64,000 nt of DNA from JABMQB01 sp964408795 (GCA_964408795.1 CAYPAW010000081.1:1-64000); one strand, 5' to 3'; shown: positions 52,985 through 62,447, counted from the stretch's first letter. Notes: generated by a model not told the origin, from the sequence alone. Translations and numbers: made by a program.

Positions 52985-54229
52985 TTGAAAAAACTGAATT
53001 GGATACGGTTTGTTGCAGGTACGGTCATGGCTGTTTTGATTTTTTCTTCCTGTGAAGATATTTTTGACCGGGATACGGACAATACAGAGAATGAATACCT
53101 GGCTTCCATGGAACTGGTGAAGACCATTTCGCAAACGGAAGTTGGCTCGCGGTTTGCCTATCTGAAGACCCTGTATCCCGAGGCACAAGCAATCAATGAT
53201 AAGGCGACTTCCGGTGTAAAAGTCTATAAAATTACCTATCATACGAAATTCCAGGACAGTATGGTTATTGCTTCGGGGCTGGTTTGCCTTCCTGTTGGAA
53301 GCGGTGAATACCCTTTGTTGAGTTTTCAGAATGGCACAAACACCTTACACAGCGATGCCCCGACAGTAAACCCGGAACGGCAAATGTACCGGTTCCTGGA
53401 AGCGGTATCTTCCACAGGTTATGTGATTGTCCTTGCCGACTATATTGGTTTTGGCTCCACCGAGGAGTTGTTTCATCCTTACCTGGATAAAGAATCCACA
53501 ACGCAATGTTTAATTGACATGTTGCGAGCAACCAAGGAATTAGCAGAACCTCACAATCTGGACATTGCTCTCAGCAATGATCTGTACATTACAGGCTATT
53601 CCATGGGAGGATGGGCCACTTTATGCCTTCAGCGAGCCCTTGAGACGGAATTTGCCAGCGAATTCAATCTGAAAGCGAGTGCCTGTGCTGCCGGGCCCTA
53701 CGACCTGGAATTCATTTCCACTTCCATCATGGAACAGGAAACGTATCCCATGCCATACTTCCTGGGATATATCCTACACGCTTTCACCTCCCTGGGGCAG
53801 ATCACCAATCCCTTATCTGACATCCTGAGAGAACCATACGCTTCGCGAATACCCTCCTTATTTGATGGAAACAAAGATGGAGATCAGATCAACAGCCAGC
53901 TTACTACCACGGTTGCCGATCTGTTTACCCAAGTCTACCAGGAAGGATACCGTACCGATCCGCAATTTGCCCCGGTCAGGCAAACCCTGTTGAGAAACAG
54001 CGTGGAACCCTGGAATATCAAAACTCCACTCATGTTTCTGCATGGCATGGAAGATCACTTTGTAAGTCCTCAGGGTTCCGATAAAATGTACTCGGATCTG
54101 CTTACGGCCGGATCGGATGAAAACAAAATTCAAAGAGTTTTTTTCCCTGGTTTCAATCACACAGAAGGAATTATTCCCTGCGGTATAGCTGCCATCACCT
54201 GGTTCCTGGAAATAAAAAATGGAATTTAA
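52985..54229 (+). CDS. Alpha/beta-hydrolase lipoprotein (secretory lipase/peptidase-like)
   Basis: 414 residues beginning at TTG 52985, which gives a natural lipoprotein signal (MKKLNWIRFVAGTVMAVLIF, then SSC). The alpha/beta-hydrolase fold shows the nucleophile S206 in GYSMGGWA, VLADYIGFGSTEE before it, and MFLHGMEDHFVSPQGS (acid) and FFPGFNHTEG (His) near the end. This layout matches secretory lipases and related esterases (LIP family). It would act in the periplasm or at the outer membrane on an ester substrate. No partner genes are evident. Confidence 0.85.
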   Translation: MKKLNWIRFVAGTVMAVLIFSSCEDIFDRDTDNTENEYLASMELVKTISQTEVGSRFAYLKTLYPEAQAINDKATSGVKVYKITYHTKFQDSMVIASGLVCLPVGSGEYPLLSFQNGTNTLHSDAPTVNPERQMYRFLEAVSSTGYVIVLADYIGFGSTEELFHPYLDKESTTQCLIDMLRATKELAEPHNLDIALSNDLYITGYSMGGWATLCLQRALETEFASEFNLKASACAAGPYDLEFISTSIMEQETYPMPYFLGYILHAFTSLGQITNPLSDILREPYASRIPSLFDGNKDGDQINSQLTTTVADLFTQVYQEGYRTDPQFAPVRQTLLRNSVEPWNIKTPLMFLHGMEDHFVSPQGSDKMYSDLLTAGSDENKIQRVFFPGFNHTEGIIPCGIAAITWFLEIKNGI

Positions 54230-54277
54230 AAGCCCTGCCTCTCAACCGGTCATGACAGAACAACCGGGTTATGACCG

Positions 54278-55294
54278 CTAAAGAATAGTCACTTCCGGTT
54301 CCAGGTCCACCCCAAACCGCTCAGCAACCGAATGTTTAATTTGGCCCGCCAGAGTAAGGATATCTTTCCCTGTGGCTTTTCCATAATTAACCAGTACTAA
54401 AGCCTGTTTATCATGCACTCCGGCATCTCCTACCCTGAATCCTTTCCATCCGCACTGTTCGATAAGCCATCCGGCAGCCAGTTTGGTTTTTCCATGGCCC
54501 TCTGTGAATACAGGCATGTCCGGAAATTGCTTTTTTAATTTTTCTGCTGTATTCTTTCCAACCGAGGGATTCTTAAAAAAACTACCGGCATTTCCGTAGG
54601 TTCCGTAATCGGGTAATTTTTCTGTACGGATCGCACATACCGCCTGCCTGACATTACGGAGAGTCGGAGGTCCCAATTTGTGTACCTCCTTTTTCAGGCT
54701 TCCGTAGTTCAGTAAAAATTCAGGGATTTTGTTCAATTTAAACACCACCGAAGTAATCACCATTCTTCCGGCAAATTCTTTTTTAAATATACTGGACCGG
54801 TAGCCGAACTGGCATTGGGAAGCCGGGATTTCAACCGGTTTTCTTTTTTGCAGGTCATACGCATGTACCCTCTCAATAGTGCTGCCAGCTTCGCATCCGT
54901 AAGCCCCGATATTTTGTACCGGAGCTGCGCCTACTTTTCCGGGAATCCCGGAAAGATTTTCCAATCCGGACCATCCTGAGGAAACACAAAAATTCACCAG
55001 TTCATCCCACTCCTCACCGGCCCCTGCTTCAATCCATATATGCTGGTTATCTTCCCTGAGACGTTGAATCCCCGGTACATTGGGATGCAATATAAGCCCA
55101 TGGAAATCGCCGGTAAAAAGAACATTGCTTCCGCCACCCAGAATAAAACGCTCTTGATCCTCCCAAACCCCTCCTCTGTGAAAGAAAAAATCCAAATCGG
55201 CTGATTCCGTAAACTCAAAAAAAGAGTCGGTGAAAACATGTATGCCGAATGTATTGTGCCTTATAAGCGAATGGTTTTCCAGAAATCGGACCAT
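54278..55294 (-). CDS. murB: UDP-N-acetylenolpyruvoylglucosamine reductase
   Basis: 338 residues from ATG at 55294 (MVRFLENHSLIRHNTFGIHV); a TTG two codons earlier is possible. MurB reduces UDP-GlcNAc-enolpyruvate to UDP-MurNAc with NADPH and FAD in peptidoglycan synthesis. FAD-domain motifs are LGGGSNVLF, LENLSGIPGKVGAAPVQNIGAYG and YRSSIFK. The catalytic segment GNAGSFFKNP carries the proton-donor Ser, and ending with LEPEVTIL is usual. The length matches type I MurB. Confidence 0.96.
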   Translation of the reverse strand: MVRFLENHSLIRHNTFGIHVFTDSFFEFTESADLDFFFHRGGVWEDQERFILGGGSNVLFTGDFHGLILHPNVPGIQRLREDNQHIWIEAGAGEEWDELVNFCVSSGWSGLENLSGIPGKVGAAPVQNIGAYGCEAGSTIERVHAYDLQKRKPVEIPASQCQFGYRSSIFKKEFAGRMVITSVVFKLNKIPEFLLNYGSLKKEVHKLGPPTLRNVRQAVCAIRTEKLPDYGTYGNAGSFFKNPSVGKNTAEKLKKQFPDMPVFTEGHGKTKLAAGWLIEQCGWKGFRVGDAGVHDKQALVLVNYGKATGKDILTLAGQIKHSVAERFGVDLEPEVTIL

Positions 55295-55368
55295 AGACAA
55301 TTGTTTAAAAACAAAGATAACGGAAGAATCGTTTCATTCCTATGATGCGCTTTTCTTTAAGGAATCTG

Positions 55369-55857
55369 TTATTCGTCGACATACACGGGAACATCTTTTA
55401 AAAAGGAGTAATCCTTGTTCTCATAATCCATCCGGCAGGCGTAGTGTTGCAAGCCATTTGACACAATGATATACTTCACTTTCAGAACTCTGTTATACCG
55501 GACTATCTGATCGAAAGCCTGCTGCGTGATCTTCACTTCCGGAGCTTTAAACTCCGCCATGGTATGGGGTTCTCCGCGCCGATCATAAATAAGGAGATCG
55601 AAACGTTGAGGACGGCTGTTTATGCATACTTTTTTTTCTACAGCCATTCGTGCTTCCGGAAATTGTTTCTCCCGTATCAGAAAAAGAATAAAATGCTGCC
55701 GCACCCATTCTTCTGCATTCAGTGCTACGTATTTTTTTCGTATGGGATCAAAAATAAACATCCTGCCAGCCTCTTTTTTCAACCGGAAGGTATATTCCGG
55801 GAGATTCAGTTTTTTAAGCCCTTTCACATCCTCCATACCGCTCTTTTCATTCTTCAT
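55369..55857 (-). CDS. Stand-alone HsdR-N-like (type I restriction R N-terminal) nuclease-fold protein
   Basis: 162 residues. The pattern RKKYVALNAEEWVRQHFILFLI, VEKKVCINSRPQRFDLLIYDRRGEP, then MAEFKAPEVKITQQAFDQIVRYN is that of the HSDR_N/HSDR_N_2 PD-(D/E)XK domain. The RFDLLIY Asp and MAEFKAP Glu-x-Lys are in place. No helicase, methylase or specificity subunit lies nearby, so it is not a restriction system. Such lone copies are frequent in Bacteroidetes next to housekeeping genes, with unknown function. A second ATG seven codons in is an alternative start. Confidence 0.8.
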   Translation of the reverse strand: MKNEKSGMEDVKGLKKLNLPEYTFRLKKEAGRMFIFDPIRKKYVALNAEEWVRQHFILFLIREKQFPEARMAVEKKVCINSRPQRFDLLIYDRRGEPHTMAEFKAPEVKITQQAFDQIVRYNRVLKVKYIIVSNGLQHYACRMDYENKDYSFLKDVPVYVDE

Positions 55858-55915
55858 TGTATCTTTTTCGCCATATATTCCCAGGCAATGTTTATATATT
55901 CTGCCCGTTAAAACG

Positions 55916-55923
55916 TATTTTTG
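55916..55923 (+). promoter_or_regulatory. Candidate -7 box before the AMP nucleosidase gene
   Basis: TATTTTTG fits TAnnTTTG and would place the transcript start near 55930. It overlaps the in-frame TTG at 55921, which therefore cannot be the start codon if this promoter is used; the GTG at 55975 then remains. Confidence 0.4.
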
Positions 55924-55974
55924 TATGCATTACAAAACAACGGGAAATTACTACTTTCAAGCAAAAATACAGCA

Positions 55975-56745
55975 GTGAAAACAAAAAAAGAAATTGTTAA
56001 CAACTGGCTTCCGCGCTATACCGGCTTACCCCTGGATGCTTTCGGCAAATACATTCTGTTAACCAATTTTCAGAATTACGTAGAGCGGTTTGCTTCCCGC
56101 TTTGAGGTTCCGGTTACGGGAATCAACAAAAATATGCCCAATGCCACAGCCAGAGGCATAACCATCATCAATTTTGGTATGGGCAGTCCCAATGCCGCTA
56201 CCATTATGGACTTATTAAGTGCGGTGAAGCCTGAGGCCGTTCTCTTTCTGGGTAAATGCGGAGGATTAAAAAGCAAGAATAAAGTCGGGGATCTTATTCT
56301 GCCCATTGCAGCCATCCGGAACGAGGGAACTTCCGATGATTACCTTCCTCCGGAGATTCCTGCCCTGCCAGCATTCAATTTGCAAAGAGCAGTTTCCCAT
56401 ATCATCAGGGAAAAAAAAATGGATTACTGGACCGGTGTGGTTTTCACAACCAACAAACGGGTGTGGGAATACGACGAACGATTCAAGAAATACCTGGCCA
56501 AAACCCGGGCTATGGCCATCGATATGGAAACAGCTACTCTGTTTACCGTGGGTTTTTATAATCAAATTCCCAGCGGCGCCCTCCTGCTGGTCTCAGATCA
56601 GCCGATGATCTCAACCGGCGTAAAAACGGAACAAAGCGACAAAAAGGTAACCTCCCGGTTCATGGACCAACACCTGGATGTGGGAATCGATTCACTGCTG
56701 GAAATTAAAAATAACGGCCAATCGGTAAAACATCTGAAATTCTGA
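55975..56745 (+). CDS. amn: AMP nucleosidase
   Basis: 257 residues from GTG at 55975, which begins VKTKKEIVNNWLPRYTGLPL as expected for the Bacteroidetes short form. The enzyme splits AMP to adenine and ribose 5-phosphate. The nucleoside phosphorylase fold shows INFGMGSPNAATIMDLL, FLGKCGGLKSKNKVGDLILP, then AIDMETATLF with the ribose-binding Glu and LLVSDQPM with the catalytic Asp. E. coli Amn has an extra N-terminal regulatory domain that is absent here. An upstream TTG (55921) would add 18 unconserved residues. Confidence 0.9.
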   Translation: MKTKKEIVNNWLPRYTGLPLDAFGKYILLTNFQNYVERFASRFEVPVTGINKNMPNATARGITIINFGMGSPNAATIMDLLSAVKPEAVLFLGKCGGLKSKNKVGDLILPIAAIRNEGTSDDYLPPEIPALPAFNLQRAVSHIIREKKMDYWTGVVFTTNKRVWEYDERFKKYLAKTRAMAIDMETATLFTVGFYNQIPSGALLLVSDQPMISTGVKTEQSDKKVTSRFMDQHLDVGIDSLLEIKNNGQSVKHLKF

Positions 56746-56824
56746 ATCCCGGAATACCTGAAATACAAAAACCGATTCAACCGGGTAAAAACCGGTATTC
56801 GATCAAACAATGATTGCATAAACA

Positions 56825-57835
56825 ATGAACGAATCAAAAGACCATAAGAAAATACTGGATGAACTTGAGAAAAAAATCTACCATCCGGTGTATTTTTTAT
56901 CCGGTGAAGAACCGTTTTATATTGACCTGATCTCAGATTATATTGAGGATCATGTTCTTACCGATGAAGAAAAAGGATTTAATCAGATCATCTTTTATGG
57001 GAAAGATACAGACGAACAAACCATTATGGAAACAGCACTCAGGTTTCCCATGATGGCCAACCAGCAGGTCATTATTGTGAAAGAGGCTCAGTCGCTCAAT
57101 ACCATTGAAGAGTTGAGACGTTATGTGGAAAAACCCCTGCATTCAACCATCCTTGTGCTGAATTACAAATATAAAACCCTTGACAAAAGAACAGCCTTTG
57201 CCAAAGCGATTCAAAAGAACGGTATTCTTTTTGAATCCCCCCGGATGTATGAAAATAAAATCCCGGGATGGATAGAAAATTACCTGGCAGATGCTCAGTA
57301 TACCATAAGCCCGCAGGCGTCTGTTCTGTTGGCTGAATACCTGGGTACGGACCTGGGGAAAATAGCCAATGAGCTGAAGAAACTTACCATTTCACTGCCC
57401 CCGAAAACCCGGATTACCAACGAACATATTGAAAAAAATATCGGGATCAGCAAGGATTATAATATTTTTGAATTGCAGAATGCCCTGGGGGAACGAGACA
57501 TTTTAAAAGCCAACCGGATCATCAACTATTTTGCTGATAATCCCAAAAGCAATCCGATACAACTAACAACGGTTCTTTTGTATCTTTACTTCTCCAAACT
57601 CTTTCTGTATCATTTTTTGAAAGATAAATCCGAAAAATCAGTAGCAGCCTCCCTGGGAATTCATCCCTATTTTGTAAAATCCTACAGCAAGGCAGCAAAA
57701 AGATACAATACCCATAAGTTGTATGATATTATTGGTATTCTGCGTGAATACGACATGAAAAGCAAAGGATTCGAAACCAATAATGTTTCTCAGGGAGGCC
57801 TTTTAAAAGAAATGATTTATAAAATACTACACTAA
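56825..57835 (+). CDS. holA: DNA polymerase III delta subunit
   Basis: 336 residues, the usual HolA length. Domain order is as in the clamp-loader delta subunit: HPVYFLSGEEPFYIDLISDY (degenerate P-loop region), NQVIIVKEAQSLNTIEE, LVLNYKYKTLDKRTAFAK, ADAQYTISPQASVLLAEYLG, and the C-terminal collar helices with ELQNALGERD and TTVLLYLYFSKLFLYH. It opens the sliding clamp with tau/gamma and delta prime. The rhomboid gene starts directly at its stop codon. Confidence 0.92.
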   Translation: MNESKDHKKILDELEKKIYHPVYFLSGEEPFYIDLISDYIEDHVLTDEEKGFNQIIFYGKDTDEQTIMETALRFPMMANQQVIIVKEAQSLNTIEELRRYVEKPLHSTILVLNYKYKTLDKRTAFAKAIQKNGILFESPRMYENKIPGWIENYLADAQYTISPQASVLLAEYLGTDLGKIANELKKLTISLPPKTRITNEHIEKNIGISKDYNIFELQNALGERDILKANRIINYFADNPKSNPIQLTTVLLYLYFSKLFLYHFLKDKSEKSVAASLGIHPYFVKSYSKAAKRYNTHKLYDIIGILREYDMKSKGFETNNVSQGGLLKEMIYKILH

Positions 57836-58453
57836 ATGGCGATTTGTACCTATCTGATCATCGGAATTACTGTGCTTGTCTCTTTTCTGTGTTTCCGGAA
57901 TGAGAATTTAACGGCAAAGTTGCAATTCAATGCCCCCCGAATTATCAATAACAAAGAATACTACCGGCTTATCAGTCATGCCTTTGTACATGCCGGGTGG
58001 AGTCATTTGTTTGTGAATATGTTGGTTTTGTATTTCTTTGGAAGGCATGTGGAAGCCTATCTGAGTTTTCTGTTTGCCTATAAAGCGGTATTTTTTTATT
58101 TGCTCCTCTATTTCGGAAGCATTGTTTTTTCGAATGCATGGGCTCTGATCAAACACCGTAAAAACTATTATTACAATGCGGTGGGTGCTTCAGGAGCTGT
58201 TTCGGCCATCCTGTTTGCATTTATTTTCTTCGATCCGTGGCAACCTCTATACCTCATGGGGATTATCAGAATCCCCGGAATACTATTTGCTGTGGGGTAT
58301 CTTTTATACTCTTATCTGATGAGCAAAAAACAACAGGATAACATAGCCCACGATGCCCATTTCCTGGGGGCTCTTTTTGGATTTTTGTTTCCTTTGCTTC
58401 TGAAACCTGCTCTTTTCAGTGATTTTCTGGATAAACTTTTCCGAATAATTTAA
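57836..58453 (+). CDS. Rhomboid-family intramembrane serine protease
   Basis: 205 residues with about six membrane helices. The catalytic Ser is S119 in VGASGAVSA and the catalytic His is H175 in HDAHFLGALFG. The HAFVHAGWSHLFVNMLVLYFFG segment of helix 2 holds the oxyanion-side His and Asn. It cleaves membrane helices within the bilayer; substrates are unknown. Its ATG follows the holA stop directly and the next gene starts 4 bases after its end, so holA, this gene and the aminotransferase form an operon. Confidence 0.92.
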   Translation: MAICTYLIIGITVLVSFLCFRNENLTAKLQFNAPRIINNKEYYRLISHAFVHAGWSHLFVNMLVLYFFGRHVEAYLSFLFAYKAVFFYLLLYFGSIVFSNAWALIKHRKNYYYNAVGASGAVSAILFAFIFFDPWQPLYLMGIIRIPGILFAVGYLLYSYLMSKKQQDNIAHDAHFLGALFGFLFPLLLKPALFSDFLDKLFRII

Positions 58454-58457
58454 ATCT

Positions 58458-59288
58458 ATGCCGGCCCGTTATTTTTTGCTGAATGATGAATTGAAAGACC
58501 TGAACCAGCCTTTGAGTCTGAATTCACTTTTTTGGGATTCCTCGTTCCGGCTGGAAGAAAAAATCTGGTTCTGCCGGGGGCATATACCCCTGCTTGAGGA
58601 GACTATTTTTTTGTTAAAAGAGCAGGCTGAAGCCGTTCATCAGGAACTTCCGGATGTACTCAATAAACGGGTTTCAACCGAAAGGGGGATTCACCGCCTG
58701 ATCCATAAAAACAAAGCTTTCCACAGTGGGATGATTACACTATCGGTTCTTTTCGGGACTTCGGCTCCCTGCCTGCTCATAACGCTCATTCCCTCTGAAG
58801 CCAATCAGTTTGAATTGAAAAAAGAGAGCCTGCTGCTTGCATATTCTGAACACGTAAAGTACTCTTCCAACCGATACAACCGGTACCGTTTTTTCAATGT
58901 TCCCTTATGGGAAATTGTGCAACACACTGATTTCCGGTCAAAAGTTGACGGACTGATCATCCTGAATGAAAAAAACGAAATGGTTGAATATCCTGAAGCA
59001 AATCTGTTCTTCATTAAAGACAAAGTAATCTATACTCCTTCCCCTGAAACAGGATGTTACCTCGACCCGATGCGGGAAAAAATTCTGGAAGCGGCGGTAA
59101 ATATGGGATTAAATACAATGGAAACTTCCCGGTTAACCAGCCAGAATATTTTGAATATGGAGGAGGCTTTTGTGGCAGGCCAGGCTCAGGCAATGCAAAA
59201 AATTATGGGCATAGGGATGAAACGGTTTACACACCGTAAAACAGAATGGCTCCATGAAAAAATTAACGCAATGATTCTTCCCGGTTAA
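58458..59288 (+). CDS. Class IV PLP aminotransferase (ADCL / branched-chain / D-amino acid type)
   Basis: 276 residues of the fold-type IV PLP family. Likely Schiff-base lysine is K134 in EHVKYSSNRYNRY. LNEKNEMVEYPEANLFFI matches the EGxxSNxF segment, and MEEAFVAGQAQAMQKI matches the usual EvFltgtaxgi motif. The N-terminal half is diverged. Substrate choice between 4-amino-4-deoxychorismate, branched-chain acids and D-amino acids cannot be made from sequence alone. It is last in the holA operon and overlaps the convergent YqgE gene by 4 bases. Confidence 0.85.
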   Translation: MPARYFLLNDELKDLNQPLSLNSLFWDSSFRLEEKIWFCRGHIPLLEETIFLLKEQAEAVHQELPDVLNKRVSTERGIHRLIHKNKAFHSGMITLSVLFGTSAPCLLITLIPSEANQFELKKESLLLAYSEHVKYSSNRYNRYRFFNVPLWEIVQHTDFRSKVDGLIILNEKNEMVEYPEANLFFIKDKVIYTPSPETGCYLDPMREKILEAAVNMGLNTMETSRLTSQNILNMEEAFVAGQAQAMQKIMGIGMKRFTHRKTEWLHEKINAMILPG

Positions 59289-59875
59289 TTGAAGGATGGA
59301 TTTTCAGGATAATGTTCCCAGACTTTGTATTGCCGACCTACCATCTTAACAAAGTCAATCCAGGATGCCTGGCTCAAGTCTTCCATGATGAACTTGTCGT
59401 TGATATCGTTCACCAACCATGAATTCTCTTTTAACTCCTCATCGAGTTGCCCCGAATCCCAACCTGAATACCCCAGGAAAAATCGCACATCGGAAGATGA
59501 AGCTACTCCCATGATAATCAGTTTCCTGAGGTCTTCAAAATCTCCTCCCCAATACAAGTTTTCTGTTACCTGAATGCTTCCCCGGATTTGTTTTCCGAAT
59601 TTATGAATAAAGTATACCGAGTCAGTAGCCACCGGCCCGCCAATGTTTATCCGGGCATCAAAGGAGGGAAAATCCGTAAGAATATCCTGAACCGGAAAAT
59701 CAACCTTTTTATTAAGAATAAATCCCACAGCCCCTTTTTCACTGTAGGCAACAAGAAAAACAATCGAGCGATTAAAATAATTTCCCGAAAGAAAAGGTTC
59801 CGCTATTAATATCCTCCCTTTCTTCGGTTTCATATTGTTGCTTCGTATTTTAAATATGTTCAGATTTGGATTCAT
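59285..59875 (-). CDS. YqgE/AlgH family protein
   Basis: 196 residues. The YqgE core is complete: GRILIAEPFLSGNYFNRSIV, GAVGFILNKKVDF, INIGGPVATDSVYFIH, FFLGYSGWDSGQLDEELKEN and WLVND. ATG at 59875 is preferred because Bacteroidetes homologues carry the same N-terminal FKIxxNN...PxKG extension. YqgE proteins are cytosolic and of uncertain function (linked to alginate or transcription control in Pseudomonas). The stop overlaps the aminotransferase stop. Confidence 0.93.
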   Translation of the reverse strand: MNPNLNIFKIRSNNMKPKKGRILIAEPFLSGNYFNRSIVFLVAYSEKGAVGFILNKKVDFPVQDILTDFPSFDARINIGGPVATDSVYFIHKFGKQIRGSIQVTENLYWGGDFEDLRKLIIMGVASSSDVRFFLGYSGWDSGQLDEELKENSWLVNDINDKFIMEDLSQASWIDFVKMVGRQYKVWEHYPENPSFN

Positions 59876-60179
59876 CTTGCTCTTTAACAGTTACAATATA
59901 ATAAAATCAAATAACAATTCAAATCGCTATTTCAGAATATTGCAAATTAAAAAATTATGGAACAGGAAAGATAAAAAAATTGTTAAAAATGAAATGAATT
60001 GCGATTTCGATGAATACCGGTTCGGGATGGGTTCCGTTTCTGCATTGCTTTTACAAAGCTTCTTGCTCTGCGGTAACGGCTATGTGAAGAAATCCCCCAG
60101 AGAGCGAAACCGTACAGGCAGGCATAGAAATCCAATAAAACAAACAACTTGAATCACAGGAAAAAGGGAGCAATCAATA
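59876..60179. other. Intergenic gap with dispersed repeat copy B
   Basis: 304 bases without a gene. The left part is AT-rich. The right part (60038-60100) is a copy of the dispersed repeat. A 105-codon open frame covering it lacks family features. Confidence 0.55.
60038..60100 (+). repeat. Dispersed intergenic repeat, copy B
   Basis: CTGCATTGCTTTTACAAAGC, TTCTTGCTCTGCGGTAACGG and CTATGTGAAGAA follow one another. The copy at 62448-62512 has the same order of words with about 80 percent identity by eye over the first 45 bases. Confidence 0.65.
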
Positions 60180-60485
60180 TTATTCCTCATCCATAACAAC
60201 AAACAGGTCTTCATTGGGTTTAGCCATATACAACTGTTCGCGGGCATATTTTTCGAGTTCCTGAATGCCGGAATTTAACTCTTTCAATTTTTGATTTTCG
60301 GCTTTAATTCTTTCCTGGTAGTATTGTAGCTGTTCGGTTAAATTACGAAGTTGTTTTCTGTTTTTCTGGGATGCAACCATGCTGTATTCATCAAAAAACA
60401 TCATCCATACAACAAACAACAGAAGTGTGATAAAGTATTTGTTTCTCAGCACTTTCATCCAACTTTTTTTTGTTTCCTCCTTCAT
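60180..60485 (-). CDS. DivIC/FtsB-like septum formation initiator
   Basis: 101 residues from ATG at 60485 (MKEETKKSWMKVLRNKYFIT). A short cytosolic N-terminus is followed by one membrane helix (FITLLLFVVWMMFFDEYSMV), then a periplasmic coiled coil (LRNLTEQLQYYQERIKAENQ), then EKYAREQLYMAKPNEDLFVV, the conserved C-terminal motif of FtsB/DivIC. These proteins join FtsL/FtsQ in the divisome. It is 89 bases behind pruA, which is not functionally related. Confidence 0.88.
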   Translation of the reverse strand: MKEETKKSWMKVLRNKYFITLLLFVVWMMFFDEYSMVASQKNRKQLRNLTEQLQYYQERIKAENQKLKELNSGIQELEKYAREQLYMAKPNEDLFVVMDEE

Positions 60486-60574
60486 CGGTTTCTTTTGTAT
60501 AAAAATAAGCAAATTCATTCATAAAAAAAGGGAAGTCGTTGTATAACCTCCCCCTTTTATTAACATTGGCTCGT

Positions 60575-62212
60575 TTATTCTTTGTCCGGCGCAAAATTGG
60601 GATAGGTATATTCTGTGGGAGGAACGAAATTTTCCTTTACAGTGCGTATGGATGTCCATCGCAGCATATTAAAGAGCGATCCTGCTTTATCATCGGTTCC
60701 GGATCCGCGTGCTCCTCCAAAGGGTTGCTGTCCAACCACAGCTCCGGTTGGTTTATCGTTGATATAAAAATTACCGGCTGCATTTTCCAGTCTCCGTGTG
60801 ATCTTCTCGATATTGTAGCGGGATTGTGAGAATACGGCTCCTGTCAGTGCATAGATTGATGTATTGTCGAGTACATCGAGGGTCTCATCGAGTTTTTCAT
60901 CCTCATACACATAGATTGTCAACACCGGACCAAACAATTCTTCCTGCATGGTGACATAATCCGGCTTTTTGGCCTGGATTACAGTTGGTTGGATAAAATA
61001 CCCCTTTGATTTATCGTATTTCCCACCGATTATCACTTCGGCATCCTTGTCTTTTTGCGCCCGATCAATCGTTCCGGCCAATTTATCAAACGAAGCTTCA
61101 TCGATCACAGCATTTATGAAATGGGTAAAATCTTCAGGTGGCCCCATTTTCAGGGTAGCCATTTCAGCCTGCAGTTTTTCGCGGACCTCTTTCCAGAGGC
61201 TTTTCGGAATGTATACCCGCGAAACGGCGGAGCATTTCTGTCCCTGATACTCAAAGGCTCCCCGTACAATGGCAATCACCAATTCCTGGATTTTTGCGGT
61301 AGGATCCGCAAAAATAAAATCCTTTCCTCCGGTTTCTCCCACAATTCTCGGATAGGATTTATACGTTTGGATATTCTTTCCGATGGTATTCCAAATCCCC
61401 TGGAACACTGCGGTTGATCCGGTAAAATGAATTCCGGCAAAATCGCGGTGCGAAAGAACCACATCGGCGGCAACGGGCCCCGATACGTAAACCAGGTTGA
61501 TCACTCCCTCCGGGAGCCCTGCCTCCTTCAGAATCTCCATGATCACTCCGGCCGGATAAACCGCCGTCTTGGAGGGTTTCCAAACCACCACATTTCCCAT
61601 CATGGCAGGAGCGGCTGGCAAATTGCCTGCTATGGAAGTAAAATTAAACGGCGTCAGTGCAAAGACAAATCCTTCCAGGGGTCTGTATTCATTATAATTC
61701 CAGATACCCCGTGTCGATGCAGGCTGAATTTTATAGATTTCTGCCATCTCCCGGACTCCAAAGCGGAAAAAATCAGCCAACTCACAGGCAGCATCTATTT
61801 CCGCTTGAAAAATATTTTTTGATTGTCCCAGCATCGTTGCTGCATTTATTTTTGCTCGATAGGGACCAGCTAGAAGATCGGCCGCCTTTAAAAAAACAGA
61901 AGCCCGGTGTTGCCACGATAAGTGGGCCCATTTTTCCCTGGCTTCCAGGGCTGCATCAATGGCCATCTCAACATGACTGGAATCCCCCTGATTGTAATAT
62001 CCCAGGGTATGGTGGATATCATGCGGAGGAGCCATCCGTATCTTACGGTTCGTGCGCACCTCACGGCCACCAATAATCATGGGTAATTCAACCTCAAGAG
62101 AACGTAATTCCTGTAACTTTACCTGTATCTCTTCCCGTTCAGACGAACCCGGAGCATAGGTCAAGATCGGTTCATTCTTTGCTTCCGGAATATGAAAAAA
62201 TCCTTTTGGCAT
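60575..62212 (-). CDS. pruA: 1-pyrroline-5-carboxylate (L-glutamate gamma-semialdehyde) dehydrogenase
   Basis: 545 residues, the length of the stand-alone (ALDH4-type) enzyme. It oxidizes glutamate gamma-semialdehyde to glutamate with NAD in proline breakdown. Motifs are ALTPFNFTSIAGNLPAAPAM (ALDH4 N-site), VVWKPSKTAVY, HFTGSTAVF, VGETGGKDF with the general-base Glu, and YQGQKCSAVSRVYIP with the catalytic Cys. The C-terminal GQQPFGGARGSGTDDKAG is also typical. TATCTTTG on the - strand (62250-62257) is a likely -7 box. No proline dehydrogenase domain is fused and no putA/prodh gene is adjacent. Confidence 0.95.
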   Translation of the reverse strand: MPKGFFHIPEAKNEPILTYAPGSSEREEIQVKLQELRSLEVELPMIIGGREVRTNRKIRMAPPHDIHHTLGYYNQGDSSHVEMAIDAALEAREKWAHLSWQHRASVFLKAADLLAGPYRAKINAATMLGQSKNIFQAEIDAACELADFFRFGVREMAEIYKIQPASTRGIWNYNEYRPLEGFVFALTPFNFTSIAGNLPAAPAMMGNVVVWKPSKTAVYPAGVIMEILKEAGLPEGVINLVYVSGPVAADVVLSHRDFAGIHFTGSTAVFQGIWNTIGKNIQTYKSYPRIVGETGGKDFIFADPTAKIQELVIAIVRGAFEYQGQKCSAVSRVYIPKSLWKEVREKLQAEMATLKMGPPEDFTHFINAVIDEASFDKLAGTIDRAQKDKDAEVIIGGKYDKSKGYFIQPTVIQAKKPDYVTMQEELFGPVLTIYVYEDEKLDETLDVLDNTSIYALTGAVFSQSRYNIEKITRRLENAAGNFYINDKPTGAVVGQQPFGGARGSGTDDKAGSLFNMLRWTSIRTVKENFVPPTEYTYPNFAPDKE

Positions 62213-62447
62213 AACAATTTTACGTATTTGTTTTGTTGATACATTTAAACAAAGATAGGGAAATCATTCCAAGGAAAGAATAACAAATATCAGCATTACA
62301 GATCCCCGTTGTTTCAAGAATTTCTCTATCGACAGATCCATGCAAAATAAGCAACAGCTTAAACACAAAGAACCCCCGATCAAGAAAAGTTGAGTTAACG
62401 ATCCTCCATGAAATGAGCCCCTTTCGATAACTTTCGGAACATGGACT

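Noticed and set aside
55369..55857. Type I restriction-modification or defence system
   Set aside because: Only an HsdR-N-like domain is present; no helicase, methylase or specificity subunit nearby.
59835..60152. 105-codon open frame between yqgE and divIC
   Set aside because: Overlaps the yqgE start and the dispersed repeat; no family features.
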